NCBI GenBank assembly: GCA_032433765.1 | Contig: JAVIAB010000024.1 | Span: 12,545,959 to 12,609,958, forward strand | From: Megaustenia siamemsis | Lineage: Eukaryota > Mollusca > Gastropoda > Stylommatophora > Ariophantidae | Direction: 5' to 3' | DNA: 64,000 bases | Shown here: in pieces, positions 31,138 to 42,519 of the stretch | How the letters are laid out: each line of letters begins with the position of its first letter | Numbering within the stretch: position 1 is the stretch's first letter | Program-made: the position numbers and the translations under genes | The notes under the pieces: model-generated | The model's database searches: none | What the model was told of the DNA's origin: nothing | The model's input: only the letters and a program-made list of their open reading frames with translations

Positions 31138-33020
31138 AAAGTCTCTTCTTCTCAAAATGTACACAGACTCATTCACAAAGAAACAGCTTCCTCCAAGCTT
31201 AAACATGTCTTACATAACATTACTCCGCAAAGACAACACAGACAAATCACTTCTTAAAAACTACAGACCCATTTCACTACTTAACACAGACTACAAGATT
31301 CTAACAAAAGCATTAACAAACAAACTCAAACCCTTCATGGCAACACTCATTCACAAAAATCAACAGTGTAGTGTACAGGGCAGAAACATCCACCAGACAC
31401 ACATTTTAACGAGACATCATAACGTACACTCATGACAAAGACAGTCAGTCCTCCATTCTATCTCTCGACCAAGAAAAAGCCTTCGACAGAGTATCTCATT
31501 CTTTTCTCCACAAGACACTACTGAACTGCAACTTAGGAACAAGCTTTAGACAGTGGATACACATTCTGTATTCTAGACCTGAATGTAAAGTCCTAGTGAA
31601 CCATTCGTTCACAGAGGCCTTCGGACTGACCAGATCGGTTCGACAGGGATGTTCTCTCTGTCCTTTACTTTACGCTTTGACAATAGAACCGCTCTTAGAG
31701 AGCATCAGACAAGACAGTTCCATTAAAGGTACATTCACACCAGGGAAAGGAGAGCAGAAATTGTTAGCCTACGCTGACGATACTGTCTTCTTTCCATCAA
31801 ACATCACATCAATAGGCAACATCCTCAATACTTTCACAGAATTTGGGAAAGGTAGCGGGGCACAGATAAACACACATAAATCATTCATCATGGGCATAGG
31901 CAGGTGGAAGAACAAAGTGGACTTTCCCTCTGCTCTAACACCTGTTCCTAACATCAAGTTGTACGGAATAACATATCCTTGCAACCCAAACAGAACACAC
32001 AAACCAACATGGCAGAACCTAGTCACACAGATAACAGACATGCTGCAGATATACAAATACAAAACATTCACAATTTTTGGTAGAACAATCATTGTAAACA
32101 CTTACATCATTCCAAAACTAATATACATAGCTACGGTCTTTAATCCACCTCAGCAAACAATAACAGACATAAGAAAACTCATAAGACATTTTGTTTTTGG
32201 AAGCACTTTACACAGCATACAACACAAAAAACAAGGAGGTATTTCACTACAGTACATACACACAAAAATTAAAACTCTCAGGATAAGCCACGTGAGCCGC
32301 GTCATCCAACAACCAGACAATCATATTTTCGCACACCATTACATGGGACTGAGATTACTCAAATTCAGAAAACCCAACAACTCAATACCTCACATTTTCG
32401 GTCCCACACCCACATTCTACAAAAATTGCATTCAAGCGATCCAAGGACACGACAATCTATTACATCAAAAGACAAACACCATTTACAAACACCTCATTAA
32501 ACAGCAAGCACCTCCATTACAGCTCAGAATCAAGAGAGGCCAAAAATACTTTCTCACAGACTACACCAGCACTTTCTCAAACCTCCACAACCCACACATC
32601 GCTCCCAAAGCAAGGGAAGTCACATACAGACTCATATACAGCATGACACCCACAGGACAGGCAGCCAAATGCCAACTTTGCAGGCGAAACATACAAGAAA
32701 CAGAAGAACACATATTCTACAAATGCAGCACAATCACACCAGCAAAAACGGCTTTACAACACACACTAGAAACGCACACTACACAGAAAGTAGACATATA
32801 TTCAGATCTATCATGCTCAACACACTGCCAAAAACAACACAATAATCCTACACTAAATCCCTAATTCTATTATCGGAATATAGGAATTTATTGTGGGCTT
32901 GCAGAAATGCTGCCGTTTATCAATCTAAAACTATTAACGCCAACTTGTTTCTACTTATTTATTAAAAAAAAATCTATGTCCATTTTTAAACAATAAAATT
33001 TAATTTACAAGAATGAATGA
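31138..33020 (+). mobile_element. Tx1/L1-like LINE, RT and C-terminal part
   Basis: The pol protein is readable from LLKMYTDSFTKKQLPPSLNM through RT motifs to a CCHC-like C-terminus, with one frame change near 31410. A 3' untranslated segment with AATAAA (32992) follows the stop at 32864. The 5' part (endonuclease, ORF1) is missing and the left edge meets a 42-bp minisatellite. Confidence 0.87.
31410..32864 (+). pseudogene. Tx1-like reverse transcriptase, main frame
   Basis: The open part spans motif A (SLDQEKAFDRVSH), SVRQGCSLCPLLYALTIEPL, the active site LLAYADDTVFF, GAQINTHKSFIMGIGRW, and a long C-terminal region with FHY-type helices ending in CQLCRRNIQETEEHIFYKC, a zinc-knuckle-like motif found at the end of Tx1/L1-type pol proteins. 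The upstream 31138-31435 part (LLRKDNTDKSLLKNYRPISL, LLNTDYKILTKALTNKLKPF) is in another frame: one indel separates them. All catalytic residues I can check are kept, so it is recently dead. It lies in sense orientation within lectin intron 1. Confidence 0.88.
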
Positions 33021-33214
33021 AAGAATGTGAGTGAGTTCCCCCTTTCAAGTCTTTTCTCTCCCTTGTCTGCCACACTGGGTGGCGACACGCGATAAAAACC
33101 AGACATCAAAGCAAACTATCAATACAGCCGCCTGACGAGATCCCAAACACAGAGGTCGGGGTGCTCGAGGCTATTGTCGCCTCCTTTGCTACATTCAGTA
33201 GCGATAGACGCCAG
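33021..33214. other. Unassigned sequence
   Basis: No element or exon recognised. Confidence 0.45.
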
Positions 33215-33535
33215 GCTTAAAAGAAAGTGTTATCAGGCAGCTGCAGTCCCCATCAAAGCAACCACATTACACTCCAGAAGACAAGGCGCAGCCGCACGGA
33301 AAGTGAACGCAGACGAACTGTCTTTCGTCATGTGATATCACCAAACATCGTAAACAATGAGAATATTGAAACACAATCCGGGAGGAAAACACACCTCACG
33401 GCGTGCACAGAGCACACAAATCAGTAGCTCTGACAGCAAGTTGGACTTGCAATATAAGGAAGCAGCAACAAGGCGCACTTTTCAGAAAGTCCCGGAATAG
33501 CCGCCTATCCGCCATATAGCCGGAAGTGAAAACAA
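33215..33535 (-). mobile_element. Repeat F, copy 5 (fragment)
   Basis: Minus-oriented F middle part: CGTAAACAATGAGAATATTG, CACGGCGTGCACAGAGCAC, CAACAAGGCGCACTTTTCAG, GCCGCCTATCCGCCATATAG. The conserved terminus is missing here. Confidence 0.78.
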
Positions 33536-33539
33536 ATAA

Positions 33540-33817
33540 AAAAAAAGGCATGTTTCCATCGTTCCTACAACTTTGGTATGTCAGAACTGTGAGCTAGTGA
33601 GACTGAGAACCATCTCAGCTGCTTCATATGTATTGATGTGACAGAAAATAAACACAAGCTTTAATTGTTGCTCAATTTATTAGGCTTCTTTTTGTCGTTA
33701 CTCAGTAACCATGTGCGCTTGCTTACGTAATAGACCAATCTTTTAAATCGCTATACAATGAAACAGAACATCAACAATAACAAAAACAACAAAATAAACA
33801 GATTGATGTTAACACAT
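33540..33817. other. Unassigned sequence
   Basis: AT-rich unique sequence. Confidence 0.45.
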
Positions 33818-34115
33818 AATGGGTCAATCAATGGATCGGGCGGACATCATCAATGCCCTACCGAGATGTGGGAAGAGCACATGACTTCGACAACCACAAA
33901 TCCACGTCACTCCTTCGGATGAAAGTGATGGGAGTTAAGATGGACACTGCCAGAAATGAGAAACTTTAATGGGCGTGTAAGAAGACTTATCAACCAACAC
34001 AGAACAGGAGTCGTCAGTCGCTGGACACTGCGGGAATTGTTGAGGAGGGTATCTGAGCACCTATGGACATGTTCGGAGTGCAATGATGATGACCAGCAAA
34101 TAACTCAATAACATA
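33818..34115 (+). mobile_element. LINE-H C-terminal fragment, copy 3
   Basis: It matches the end of the LINE-H copy at 50320-50600: MDRADIINAL-type start, STSLLRMK, RVRRLINQHRTGVVSRWTLR, ELLRRVSEHLWTCSECNDDD, and the AATAACTCAATAAC tail. Frameshifted. Confidence 0.85.
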
Positions 34116-34194
34116 ATGTGTTTTACAATTAAAAAGGGACACGTACAGTTCTTATTAGGGATCCATGGTTGTGAACAGAAAATGTCGAGTGGAT

Positions 34195-34320
34195 GCCACG
34201 CGATGCTGAAATAAAAACACAACACAGACACGCCCACTTATCGTCCTTTTAAGGGCGGATGACGATTGGTTTACCCATGGGGCGAACGCAAGCAAGCGAT
34301 GCTAAAATAGCTGATTTCAC
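34195..34320 (-). repeat. Dispersed repeat shared with 14470-14620
   Basis: Reverse complement of the segment near 14480-14600. Confidence 0.5.
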
Positions 34321-34371
34321 TGCCTTCCCATGCAACTAGTGACCAGAGACCGTCTAATTTTAACTTTTTCT

Positions 34372-34735
34372 GACATCTAGTACCGTGCTTGCTGGCGTAG
34401 GTGATCATGTGTCTACACAATCTTCGATCAGTTATCCATCAATTCTTCCGCCGACCTTATGTTAAGCATCTCCCCCAAGCCGTCCGGCATCTTTTCTCCT
34501 CGCTTCCCTCCATCTCATCGTCCGTCCATGGCACTCTCAACACCCCTCTTCTATTATTGTAACGATTCATTATTGTACAAAGAAATCACGATTTTTGTTT
34601 TCTGTTGCCTTCCGTCGGTTTGTTTACTGTTGACTCTACTAGGCTTTGACAAAAAAAAAGAAGTCTCACCCACTAGGCAGTGGGGTTGTTTTATTTCAGG
34701 GTAGCCTCCCTTAGCCTTTTACTCTCCCGAGCATA
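34372..34735 (-). mobile_element. Composite repeat O + RTE-A tail, copy 1
   Basis: On the minus strand an unidentified ~170-bp segment (O: AATAAAACAACCCCACTGCC, GTGGGTGAGAC, AACCGACGGAAGGCAACAGA) joins, at TAATGAATCGTTACAATAAT, the RTE-A C-terminal region and its TACGCCAGCAAGCACGGTA end. The same junction is seen at 50885-51432. Confidence 0.65.
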
Positions 34736-34896
34736 TCTGCCAGGCAGCAGGACAGCCGCAGGTTGTACTGTCCACTGCATACAGTAGCAGGTAAAATTAC
34801 CTGACCTGACTAAATCTCTTCTGACAGAAACAACGTATTTCAGGCATTACAAAGTAAGGACTTAATGCCAGACACGACAGCCACATTTCTTAAGGA

Positions 34897-35560
34897 TACA
34901 TGCATCATCATCATCATCATCATTGAGTACCGTCTCCGCATCGAAGGTTGGCTACCATGAAGCGCCATTCCACTCTGACTTTTGCTTTGATGGTGCAGAT
35001 TGTCATAGGTTGATTTGTCCATCTTTTGATGTTACTCGTCCATGTTAGTCTTGGTCTGTCTCTGCCTCTTTTGCCTTGTATTTTCCCTTCCAATATTTTT
35101 TTATTAGGCTGTTGTGTCTTTTAACATGCCCCAAAAATTTCATTTGTCTTGTTCTAATTGTGTTTAGTAGTTCTCTTTTCATATTTAATTGTTTTAAAAC
35201 TTCATCTTTTGTTTTCTTTTCCTTTCATCCAATTCTACCCATTCTTCTATAAACCCACATTTCAAAGGCTTCAATTTTCTGTTCTGTTTTCTTGTCTAAT
35301 GTCCATGTTTCTGCACCATACAGGAATATTGAGAAGATTTAACATTTTGCTATTCTTAGTTTTAGCCCTGATATTATTTGTTCTAATGTTAGAATATTTT
35401 ACATTACATTAAAATTACTTTTTGCCATACCTATTCTTTTGTTTATTTCATTTGTACATTTTCCATCACTGGTTATAGTGTGTCCCAATTAGTTGTAGCT
35501 CTGAACAGTCTCCAGATGTATTTCTTCAACTTACCTCAAAGATACATTAGAAAACCTTAA
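34897..35560 (-). mobile_element. RTE-J LINE 3' fragment, copy 2
   Basis: Minus-strand reading of the RTE-J end (the copy at 46630 in reverse): the RRMGRIGWKEKKTKDEVLK-type region, LGHVKRHNSLI, and TIKAKVRVEWRFMVANLRC, with a CAT repeat at 34902-34924 as tail. Confidence 0.85.
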
Positions 35561-35594
35561 AATGCTTTACATACGTTCCCACCGTGGTGTACCT

Positions 35595-35830
35595 GGTGTG
35601 AGCCATAGCGTTACAGCTTAAACAAACACAGCAGAAATGGGCAGACCAAGATATCCAGATCTTGAACAGGTCACTGTGGCCTCAACATTTGCACAAGATA
35701 AGAGTCACGTGACCTGACATCATGTGACTGTGGTAAATCCAGACAAACTCCAGATATCATCATACACGATTGCATCGCTCTCAGGACCCTAAGAACTGGA
35801 TACTGATGACGTCCTCACTTGCAACACCTC
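35595..35830 (+). mobile_element. LINE pol C-terminal remnant, family unclear
   Basis: Plus strand reads CDCGKSRQTPDIIIHDCIAL then RTLRTGY, like the Cys/His C-terminus following RNase H in I/Jockey-group LINEs, preceded by AEMGRPRYPDLEQ-type sequence. Fragmentary. Confidence 0.5.
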
Positions 35831-35999
35831 CTCCATGACCTGTGCTGGTCTAAATGTCTAAAGCATTGGAATAGTTCATCGCTGAAGAAAAAAAGAGGAC
35901 GAAGAAGTAGAAAGAATGTTTACAAATCTAAATAATCAACAACACATGTAACAGCACAGACACTCTATTCAATATGTCAATCAACATGAACAAGACAGA

Positions 36000-36640
36000 A
36001 ATCACGAACATCGCAAAAGAGAAGCAGAACAAAATAAACAATGGTAGAGGTCACACAAAAATAAGGAATTTAAAAACCTAGTAAGTCTAGTGACAAACAA
36101 CAATTCACAAACAGTAGAAATAGACTCAAGATGCAACAAAGCTTGTCAAATCATTGGATAGGTATCACCACTATTGTCAAACAAGGAAATAACTCTGGAG
36201 GCAAAACGGTCGCTCTACAATACAATCTTCATCCCAACGTTGTGCTAATAATGCCAGAGATAGGCTCTAGACTCATGGACAATTAAAAACAAAATATCCA
36301 CTACTGAGTTGAAATGTGTCTGACAAGTGAGGGGAAACAACCCGAGAGTGCAAGGTCAGAAACGAAGAACTGGAAAAACACGAGGAATAATTCCCATCAT
36401 AGAACACATAAAGAAACATCAGATAAATGGTTTGACCACGTGATACGACAAAAAAACGAAAATACCTCAAGATGAACCTGAAATAAACATTACAAGAACA
36501 CCAGATTCAAGGGCCGACTACGACAAAGATGAATTGATGAGCTATTAGAAACACTAGGGAAAATGACAGCAGATGAGCCCAACAGATGAGAAATATACTT
36601 CAGATTATATCTCCTCTCGACGCTGAAAGGCAAATGAGGA
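36000..36640 (+). mobile_element. LINE-L 3' fragment, copy 2
   Basis: Frames read VSLVTNNNSQTVEIDSRCNK, then EITLEAKRSLYNTIFIPTLC, then RNEELEKHEE-type sequence and IKWFDHVIRQKN. It pairs with 12535-13015. Decayed. Confidence 0.7.
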
Positions 36641-36751
36641 AGGGAGACAGAAGAGGAAGGACAGCACATTTTATGGGATATGTAAGGTGTATTTGTTTCT
36701 GGAGGCTGAATGAACCAAGAAGCTCTGTCAGTCCTGCAGAATGTGCCACAC

Positions 36752-36884
36752 TTAAGCAAAAAGAGAGCTAATTTCCAATATTAGGAAGAAACAATCGTCA
36801 TTTTTTGGCCATGTAATGAGAAGAGAACAGCTGGAATATATTGTAGCAACTGGGAAAATTGAGGGACGAAGAGATAGAGGGAAG
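36752..36884 (+). mobile_element. RTE-A internal fragment, copy 6
   Basis: AAAGAGAGCTAATTTCCAAT to GAGATAGAGGGAAGC matches RTE-A precisely and then stops; both flanks are foreign. Confidence 0.82.
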
Positions 36885-37203
36885 CCTCGGAAGGGACCTC
36901 GGAATAGATATGGATCCACAGGTTTGCTAGAAATGAATTTTGTGAGAAGAGGACCCACTATCCTGATGAACGTCAATGCAGAAGTTTCCCGTACAAGCAG
37001 AGGTGACCTAGATGAAGTTACTAGAAGGTTCATCTGAGAGAAATCCCTGCCACATGCACTGGAGGATACTGCAGTTGTGTTCACGGTGTGATTTAGAAGA
37101 AATGTGTGTCTGGGAATTTATTTTCTTGAAGAAATTGATGGAAGCCACGAACTGCTTCTCTTTCATATAATCGGAATTAACGTGCTAACGTTTCTAATTT
37201 CAG
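36885..37203. other. Unassigned, upstream of candidate lectin exon 2
   Basis: Unique sequence. The last 40 bp form the acceptor region of 37204. Confidence 0.5.
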
Positions 37204-37275
37204 CTTCTCAAAATAACCGTTGGTTACCACGAGTTTCTGGCCCGCCCATACGATATGACATCATGTCAGATAAAG
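37204..37275 (+). CDS. Lectin exon 2 (candidate): short linker before the lectin domain
   Basis: A strong 3' splice site, with a CTAAC-like branch point about 20 bp upstream and the pyrimidine-rich TTTCTAATTTCAG, is followed by a 72-nt open stretch ending in G|GTAAAT. Entered in phase 1 it reads A-SQNNRWLPRVSGPPIRYDI-MSDK and leaves in phase 1, so including or skipping it keeps the frame. It would place about 24 polar residues between signal peptide and lectin domain. It lies in non-repetitive sequence between an RTE-A fragment and the 53-bp array. It could be an alternative or false exon: there is no recognisable domain, and the support is splice signals and phase only. Confidence 0.55.
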
Positions 37276-37682
37276 GTAAATCAGAATCATCTCATTCAAG
37301 CAGACGCTTCCCAACATTTTCTATCAGACTTTTAAAAAAAGTAGAACTTATTGCAGGCCTTGCGTTTGAGTGGGGTTCCATCCCTTGCAACTTCAAGTTC
37401 TTCTGACTTTGAAGAGACATACTGTAGTATGGACCACAGTTTTTCAAATCTTTCCTCAAAAAGTTGAACTGTATTCTTTATCTTCCTTTCTACTTTGCAC
37501 TAGTCAGCATTTCCTTCTTGCAACTCTAGATTTATTTCGTTAAGTTCTTGGAGATAATTCAAAATTTCAAAACATAGCAGAAATTCGCATGACGTAATTT
37601 TTCTTAAAAGGTCTTCATAAAGACAGCGATCTGACGTGCTTCTTCTGCTGTCTTCTTTTGTCTTCTGGTAGTGACGGTCGAG
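37276..37682. other. Unassigned intron sequence
   Basis: No gene or repeat seen before the 53-bp array. Confidence 0.5.
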
Positions 37683-39085
37683 TGTTTCAAAGTCCTTCCA
37701 CACTAAATACACAGTGAGAGATACACAAACAGCGAGTACTGAAAGTCCTTCCACACTAAATACACAGTGAGAGATACACAAACAGCGAGTACTGAAAGTC
37801 CTGCCACACTACATACACAGTGAGAGATACACAAACAGCGAGTACTGAAAGTCCTGCCACACTACATACACAGTGAGAGATACACAAACAGCGAGTACTG
37901 AAAGTCCTTCCACACTAAATACACAGTAAGAGATACACAAACAGCGAGTACTGAAAGTCCTGCCACACTACATACACAGTGAGAGATACACAAACAGCGA
38001 GTACTGAAAGTCCTTCCACACTAAATACACAGTGAGAGATACACAAACAGCGAGTACTGAAAGTCCTGCCACACTACATACACAGTGAGAGATACACAAA
38101 CAGCGAGTACTGAAAGTCCTTCCACACTAAATACACAGTGAGAGATACACAAACAGCGAGTACTGAAAGTCCTGCCACACTACATACACAGTGAGAGATA
38201 CACAAACAGCGAGTACTGAAAGTCCTGCCACACTACATACACAGTGAGAGATACACAAACAGCGAGTACTGAAAGTCCTGCCACACTACATACACAGTGA
38301 GAGATACACAAACAGCGAGTACTGAAAGTCCTTCCACACTACATACACAGTGAGAGATACACAAACAGCGAGTACTGAAAGTCCTTCCACACTACATACA
38401 CAGTAAGAGATACACAAACAGCGAGTACTGAAAGTCCGGCCACACTACATACACAGTGAGAGATACACAAACAGCGAGTACTGAAAGTCCTGCCACACTA
38501 CATACACAGTAAGAGATACACACCAGCGAGTGCTCAAAGTCCTGTCACACTACATACACAGTAAGAGATACACACCAGCGAGTGCTCAAAGTCCTGTCAC
38601 ACTACATACACAGTAAGAGATACACCCCAGCGAGTGCTCAAAGTCATGCCTACTACATACACAGTAAGAGATACCCCCTAGCGAGTGCTCAAAGTCCTGC
38701 CACACTACATACACAGTAAGAGATACACACCAGCGAGTGGTCAAAGTCCTGCCACACTACATACACAGTGAGAGATACACACCAGCGAGTGGTCAAAGTC
38801 CTGCCACACTACATACACAGTGAGAGATACACACCAGCGAGTGGTCAAAGTCCTGCCACACTACATACACAGTGAGAGATACACACCAGCGAGTGGTCAA
38901 AGTTCTGCCACACTACATACACAGTGAGAGATACACCTTAGCGAGTGCTCAAAGTCCTGTCACACTACATACACAGTGAGAGATGCACCTTAGCGAGTGC
39001 TCAAAGTCCTGCCACACTACATACATAGTGAGAGATACACCTTAGCGAGTGCTCAAAGTCCTGCCACACTACATACACTGTGCGA
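37683..39085. repeat. 52/53-bp tandem array
   Basis: About 26 units, AGTCCTGCCACACTACATAC then ACAGTGAGAGATACACAAAC then AGCGAGTACTGAA. The first ~16 are 53 bp (AAACAGCGAGTACTGAA), the rest about 52 bp (ACCAGCGAGTGCTCAA), so there are two subfamilies. Confidence 0.94.
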
Positions 39086-40005
39086 GATTTACGCACAGAG
39101 AGAGTATACTGTTACTGTCAATTAAACGGAATCTTAATAAGAAAAAGATACCGAGAGAAAAAAACAGCACCGGTGGTTCAGGGTGCTTCACAATAACAAT
39201 CAATGTATGCTGTCAAATACCCATTTTCAAATCACAGAAAAGTCCAGATTAGTGGTTGTTATTTGTCTGTATGTTCTTCTAAAGTTAATATTTGAACAAG
39301 ACAGCTTCTCCCCTGCAGGAATCATATTTATTCATAGCGTATAATTTTGCCTTTTGCATCTTATATTCCGTTCAGCATGATTCTACAGAGAACTTTGGAG
39401 GCAAATGATAAAATAGTCCTCTTCAGTTATTGAAATCTTTCAGGACTGTTATCCGATACCTCGGTTCTATAAAACTGATGATTTCCAACTATTCACCGAT
39501 ACGTCGGATATTTCGGGGTTCGATATATATTTTATTCATTTTCGCTTTTATTTCAACCAATACTTGATTTCCGGAAGTAGGAGAGTTCACTTGATATTTT
39601 GGCTGATACCGGCATGGTCTTATCTTTGAACGTTGGAAAATGTTTAATTTATATTCATTGTCTATTTCTGTTGGTACTGTTGGTTATTTGTGCCCACTGT
39701 TGGTACTTCTTGCAGTCGTCCAAAACGATATAGAGCAGAACAAGCTAGCTCTATATTCTAAACCTTGTTATTGAGTGATTCAGAAATAGAGTATTCATAG
39801 AATTTAGACTCGGACAATAATTATGTTGTTGTTGTGATAATGGGTCGTAATATGGGTAAAGGTTATGCTATAAAGGCAAGACGATCTGGCTTAGGTGTAG
39901 CTAGTTAATGCCTTCTATTCCAGCACTATCAGTGCCTCAGAGGAATCGAGTGGTAGTGATTCTGATAATGAAACTGGTACTTTAGGGACATATCACACAA
40001 GCTAA
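39086..40005. other. Unassigned sequence in lectin intron 2
   Basis: A short acidic stretch (about 39930-39985, SASEESSGSDSDNETG) is open but isolated. Nothing else recognised. Confidence 0.45.
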
Positions 40006-40015
40006 TCCAGTTGTG

Positions 40016-40277
40016 GGAGCCGCGATAGTTCAGAGGTTAGTGAATTGGACTACAGAGGACAAGAGGTAGGGATCGATCCCACTTGACGGCTCCGTTTTCA
40101 CCAAGCCTTAAATGGGTACCGGATTTTTTTCTGGGAAAGTAAAGCAGCACGGGCGTAATACCGACCCCTTTACCCCAAAAATCATGTGCTGCAGGTTTGT
40201 AAAATTTATTGTCACTAACACCATATTCCCTATACGCCACATGGTGTAACGGGACCCTTTACTTTTTTTTACTTAAG
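40016..40277 (+). mobile_element. SINE-S, copy 5, with target-site duplication
   Basis: The head is GGAGCCGCGATAGTTCAGAG with a B-box-like GGGATCGATCCC; full body and T-rich tail. TCCAGTTGTG at 40006-40015 recurs at 40278-40287. Confidence 0.87.
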
Positions 40278-40287
40278 TCCAGTTGTG

Positions 40288-40589
40288 TAAATAAACATAA
40301 TAAACTTGACTTGTAAATAATATTGTAAAGAATCCAATAAATGAAAACTTGTATTTTTGTAACTGTCGTTTTGTTATGCATGTTTTCAGTCACATTACAG
40401 GACTTATTTAATTTTATTTATTGTGAAATTAAAACCTTTATTTGAAATTGTTATTTATGTTTTTAACATACTATCTATTGATTTCAAAATGTATTCTAGT
40501 ACAATGTAAGCTCATCTTGTGCTCCGCTTATTCTGGTACCATTATTTGTTCTTTCTCCATTCTCTATATCACTGCCCCATCACCATCAT
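40288..40589. other. Unassigned sequence
   Basis: AT-rich, no gene. Confidence 0.45.
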
Positions 40590-40825
40590 CATATCCAATA
40601 TTAGGAAGAAACAATCATCATTTTTGGTCATGTAATGAGATGGGAAAAGTTGGAATATATTGTGACATCTGGGAAAATTGAGGGGCGAAGAGATAGAGGG
40701 AAGCAAAGAGAAAAGATACTAGACAGCTTAAGAGAATGGCTTGGCAGAAGGTCAACAACAGAAATGATAAATAACTGTCGAGATCGAAAGTTGTGGAGAG
40801 ACATGATCACCTACTGCTCCATATA
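40590..40825 (+). mobile_element. RTE-A fragment, copy 7
   Basis: SNIRKKQSSFLVM-type start, then KLEYIVTSGKIEGRRDRGKQ, REKILDSLREWLGRRSTTEM, INNCRDRKLWRDMITYC. The GAT tail is missing and both ends are cut. Confidence 0.85.
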
Positions 40826-41132
40826 TATGATAAATAAATAATAAAGTTTCGAAATCTTGAAGCTTTGTCCAAGCGTGCAATGTTTTTTGAGGATTATAAT
40901 TTGTTATTGATTGCCAGCCAAATGTCCAACCCTTCTTGAACGCCTCTTACGACAGATCTGGTAGGGCACAAGGCCAAGTTATTTATTCCCATTTCAGACC
41001 CCGCTAACGTTAGAAAAGAAGATGCAAGAGAAAACATAAAAAAAGTAAAACATAAATCTACCTTTTCCATTCTTCTATTCCAATCTCAGCAACATCAGGC
41101 ATTTGAGAATCTATTCAACAAACAACACAGAC
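40826..41132. other. Unassigned sequence
   Basis: No recognisable feature. Confidence 0.45.
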
Positions 41133-41612
41133 AAATGGAAGTCCAAAGAAATTATGTTAAATACTAAAATAAAAAAATTTCAACTGCAATGTTAAGTCAG
41201 TCTTATTATATGGCTGTGAAACATGGAGAACAACAAAAATGACAATCATGAAAATACAAACGTTCATTAATGGATGCTTACGCAGAATACAAGGATGGAA
41301 GTGGCAGGACAAAATCACTAACATAGAATTATGAAAATGTACCACTCAAATACCAGTGGATAAAGAGATACAGCGAAGACAATGGTGCTGGATAGGGAAC
41401 ACACTACGGAAGCCAAATGAGAGTATTGCACAACAGGCCCTTTTTGGAATCCCCAGAGAAAAAGACAGAGAAGAAGCAGATAGAAGCAGAGATGAAGATG
41501 ACGGGGAAGACATGGAACGATCTTAAAAGAATGGCAAGAAACAGAAAGCTTTGGCAAGTGTTTGTTGAAGACCTATGCCCCACAGGGAGCTGAAAGATAG
41601 AAGAAGACACAG
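41133..41612 (+). mobile_element. LINE-D 3' fragment, copy 2
   Basis: It matches the end of LINE-D from WKSKEIMLNTKIKKFQL through YGCETWRTTKMTIMK, GCLRRIQGWKWQDKI and QALFGIPR to MARNRKLWQVFVEDLCPTGS. Stops and small deletions. It ends GCTGAAAGATAGAAGAAG, confirming the LINE-D 3' end. Confidence 0.87.
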
Positions 41613-41946
41613 TCAATTATTGTTGACCACCGTCATCTGCCTGGTTCCACTAATAAATGTTACAGTTTTACCATTTCTATTTTAGTTTTAAAAACCATTT
41701 CTAGGATTTCGCCCCGTGTACACGTCACTTATTTACTTCTTTCTTTTTTCTATCACTTGCTTTGTCTGTACTCTGATGAGTATTTATATATACACGTAGG
41801 TTTTGTCATTATATGACCATTCTCAGCCGTAAAATTTTTACATTTATTATTTACGGTTCTTATTTCTTTAATAATTCTCAAAGCAATAAACGCGACCATT
41901 AACTTTTTAATGAATGATTAAGTCTGAAACTTTATCATCATTTCAG
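41613..41946. other. Intron sequence before lectin exon 3
   Basis: AT-rich, no repeat recognised. Confidence 0.5.
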
Positions 41947-42036
41947 CTTTGTGGTACCATTTCGGGGACAAATGCTATATAGCGCCTAGGATAGTTACTA
42001 ATTTCACCAATAGCTTAGAAAATTGCCGCTCTCTCG
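41947..42036 (+). CDS. Lectin exon 3: N-terminal part of the C-type lectin domain
   Basis: The acceptor ATCATCATTTCAG precedes 90 nt that, entered in phase 1, read A-LWYHFGDKCYIAPRIVTNF-TNSLENCRSL and end phase 1 at a GTAAAT donor. This is the start of a C-type lectin fold: the W-x-x-F-G-x-x-C-Y beta-1 motif, then the alpha-1 helix with a conserved Cys (ENCRSLG). Two of the gene's four domain cysteines are here. The ENC cysteine should pair with the C-terminal one in exon 5. The flanks are plain AT-rich intron sequence. Confidence 0.85.
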
Positions 42037-42310
42037 GTAAATATGATCAACAAGCTAACAATAAAATGTGCTTTCTTATTTGTGATTGTAATACAGTGTA
42101 TATGACTTTGTTTCCCAGATTCTCATCAATTGACACACGATTTTTATTAATTGTGTGGAACTAATTCGCTGAAGCAATTTTTTTTCTACCTCATAATGAA
42201 GATGAAGTGTAATTGTAAGTTAGGAGAGTTATGAAGCAGCAGTGAATTACAATAAGATCATTAACGGTACAAACGAAATGTATAACGACTACTCCTGTAC
42301 GCTTCGCTTG

Positions 42311-42440
42311 GAAGTAACACTGAGCGAATGCTTCAAGGTTGAATTCTGAATTGATTAGAAGTAACACTGAGCGAATGGTTCAAGGTTGAATTTTGAATTG
42401 TTTGGAAGTAGAACTGAACGAATTGTTCAAAGTGAATCAG
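42311..42440. repeat. 47-bp tandem triplication
   Basis: GAAGTAACACTGAGCGAATG starts at 42311 and 42358, and a diverged third unit at 42405. Confidence 0.82.
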
Positions 42441-42519
42441 GGATGTATCTTATAGAGGGTTAAGGAATAAAAATGCGAAGCTGCAGTAAAGCTGAATGTG
42501 AGGGAAAAAAAAAATAGTA

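Noticed and set aside
37104..37406. 100-codon frame across candidate lectin exon 2
   Set aside because: The long frame includes intron sequence; only the splice-bounded 72 nt fits the gene model.
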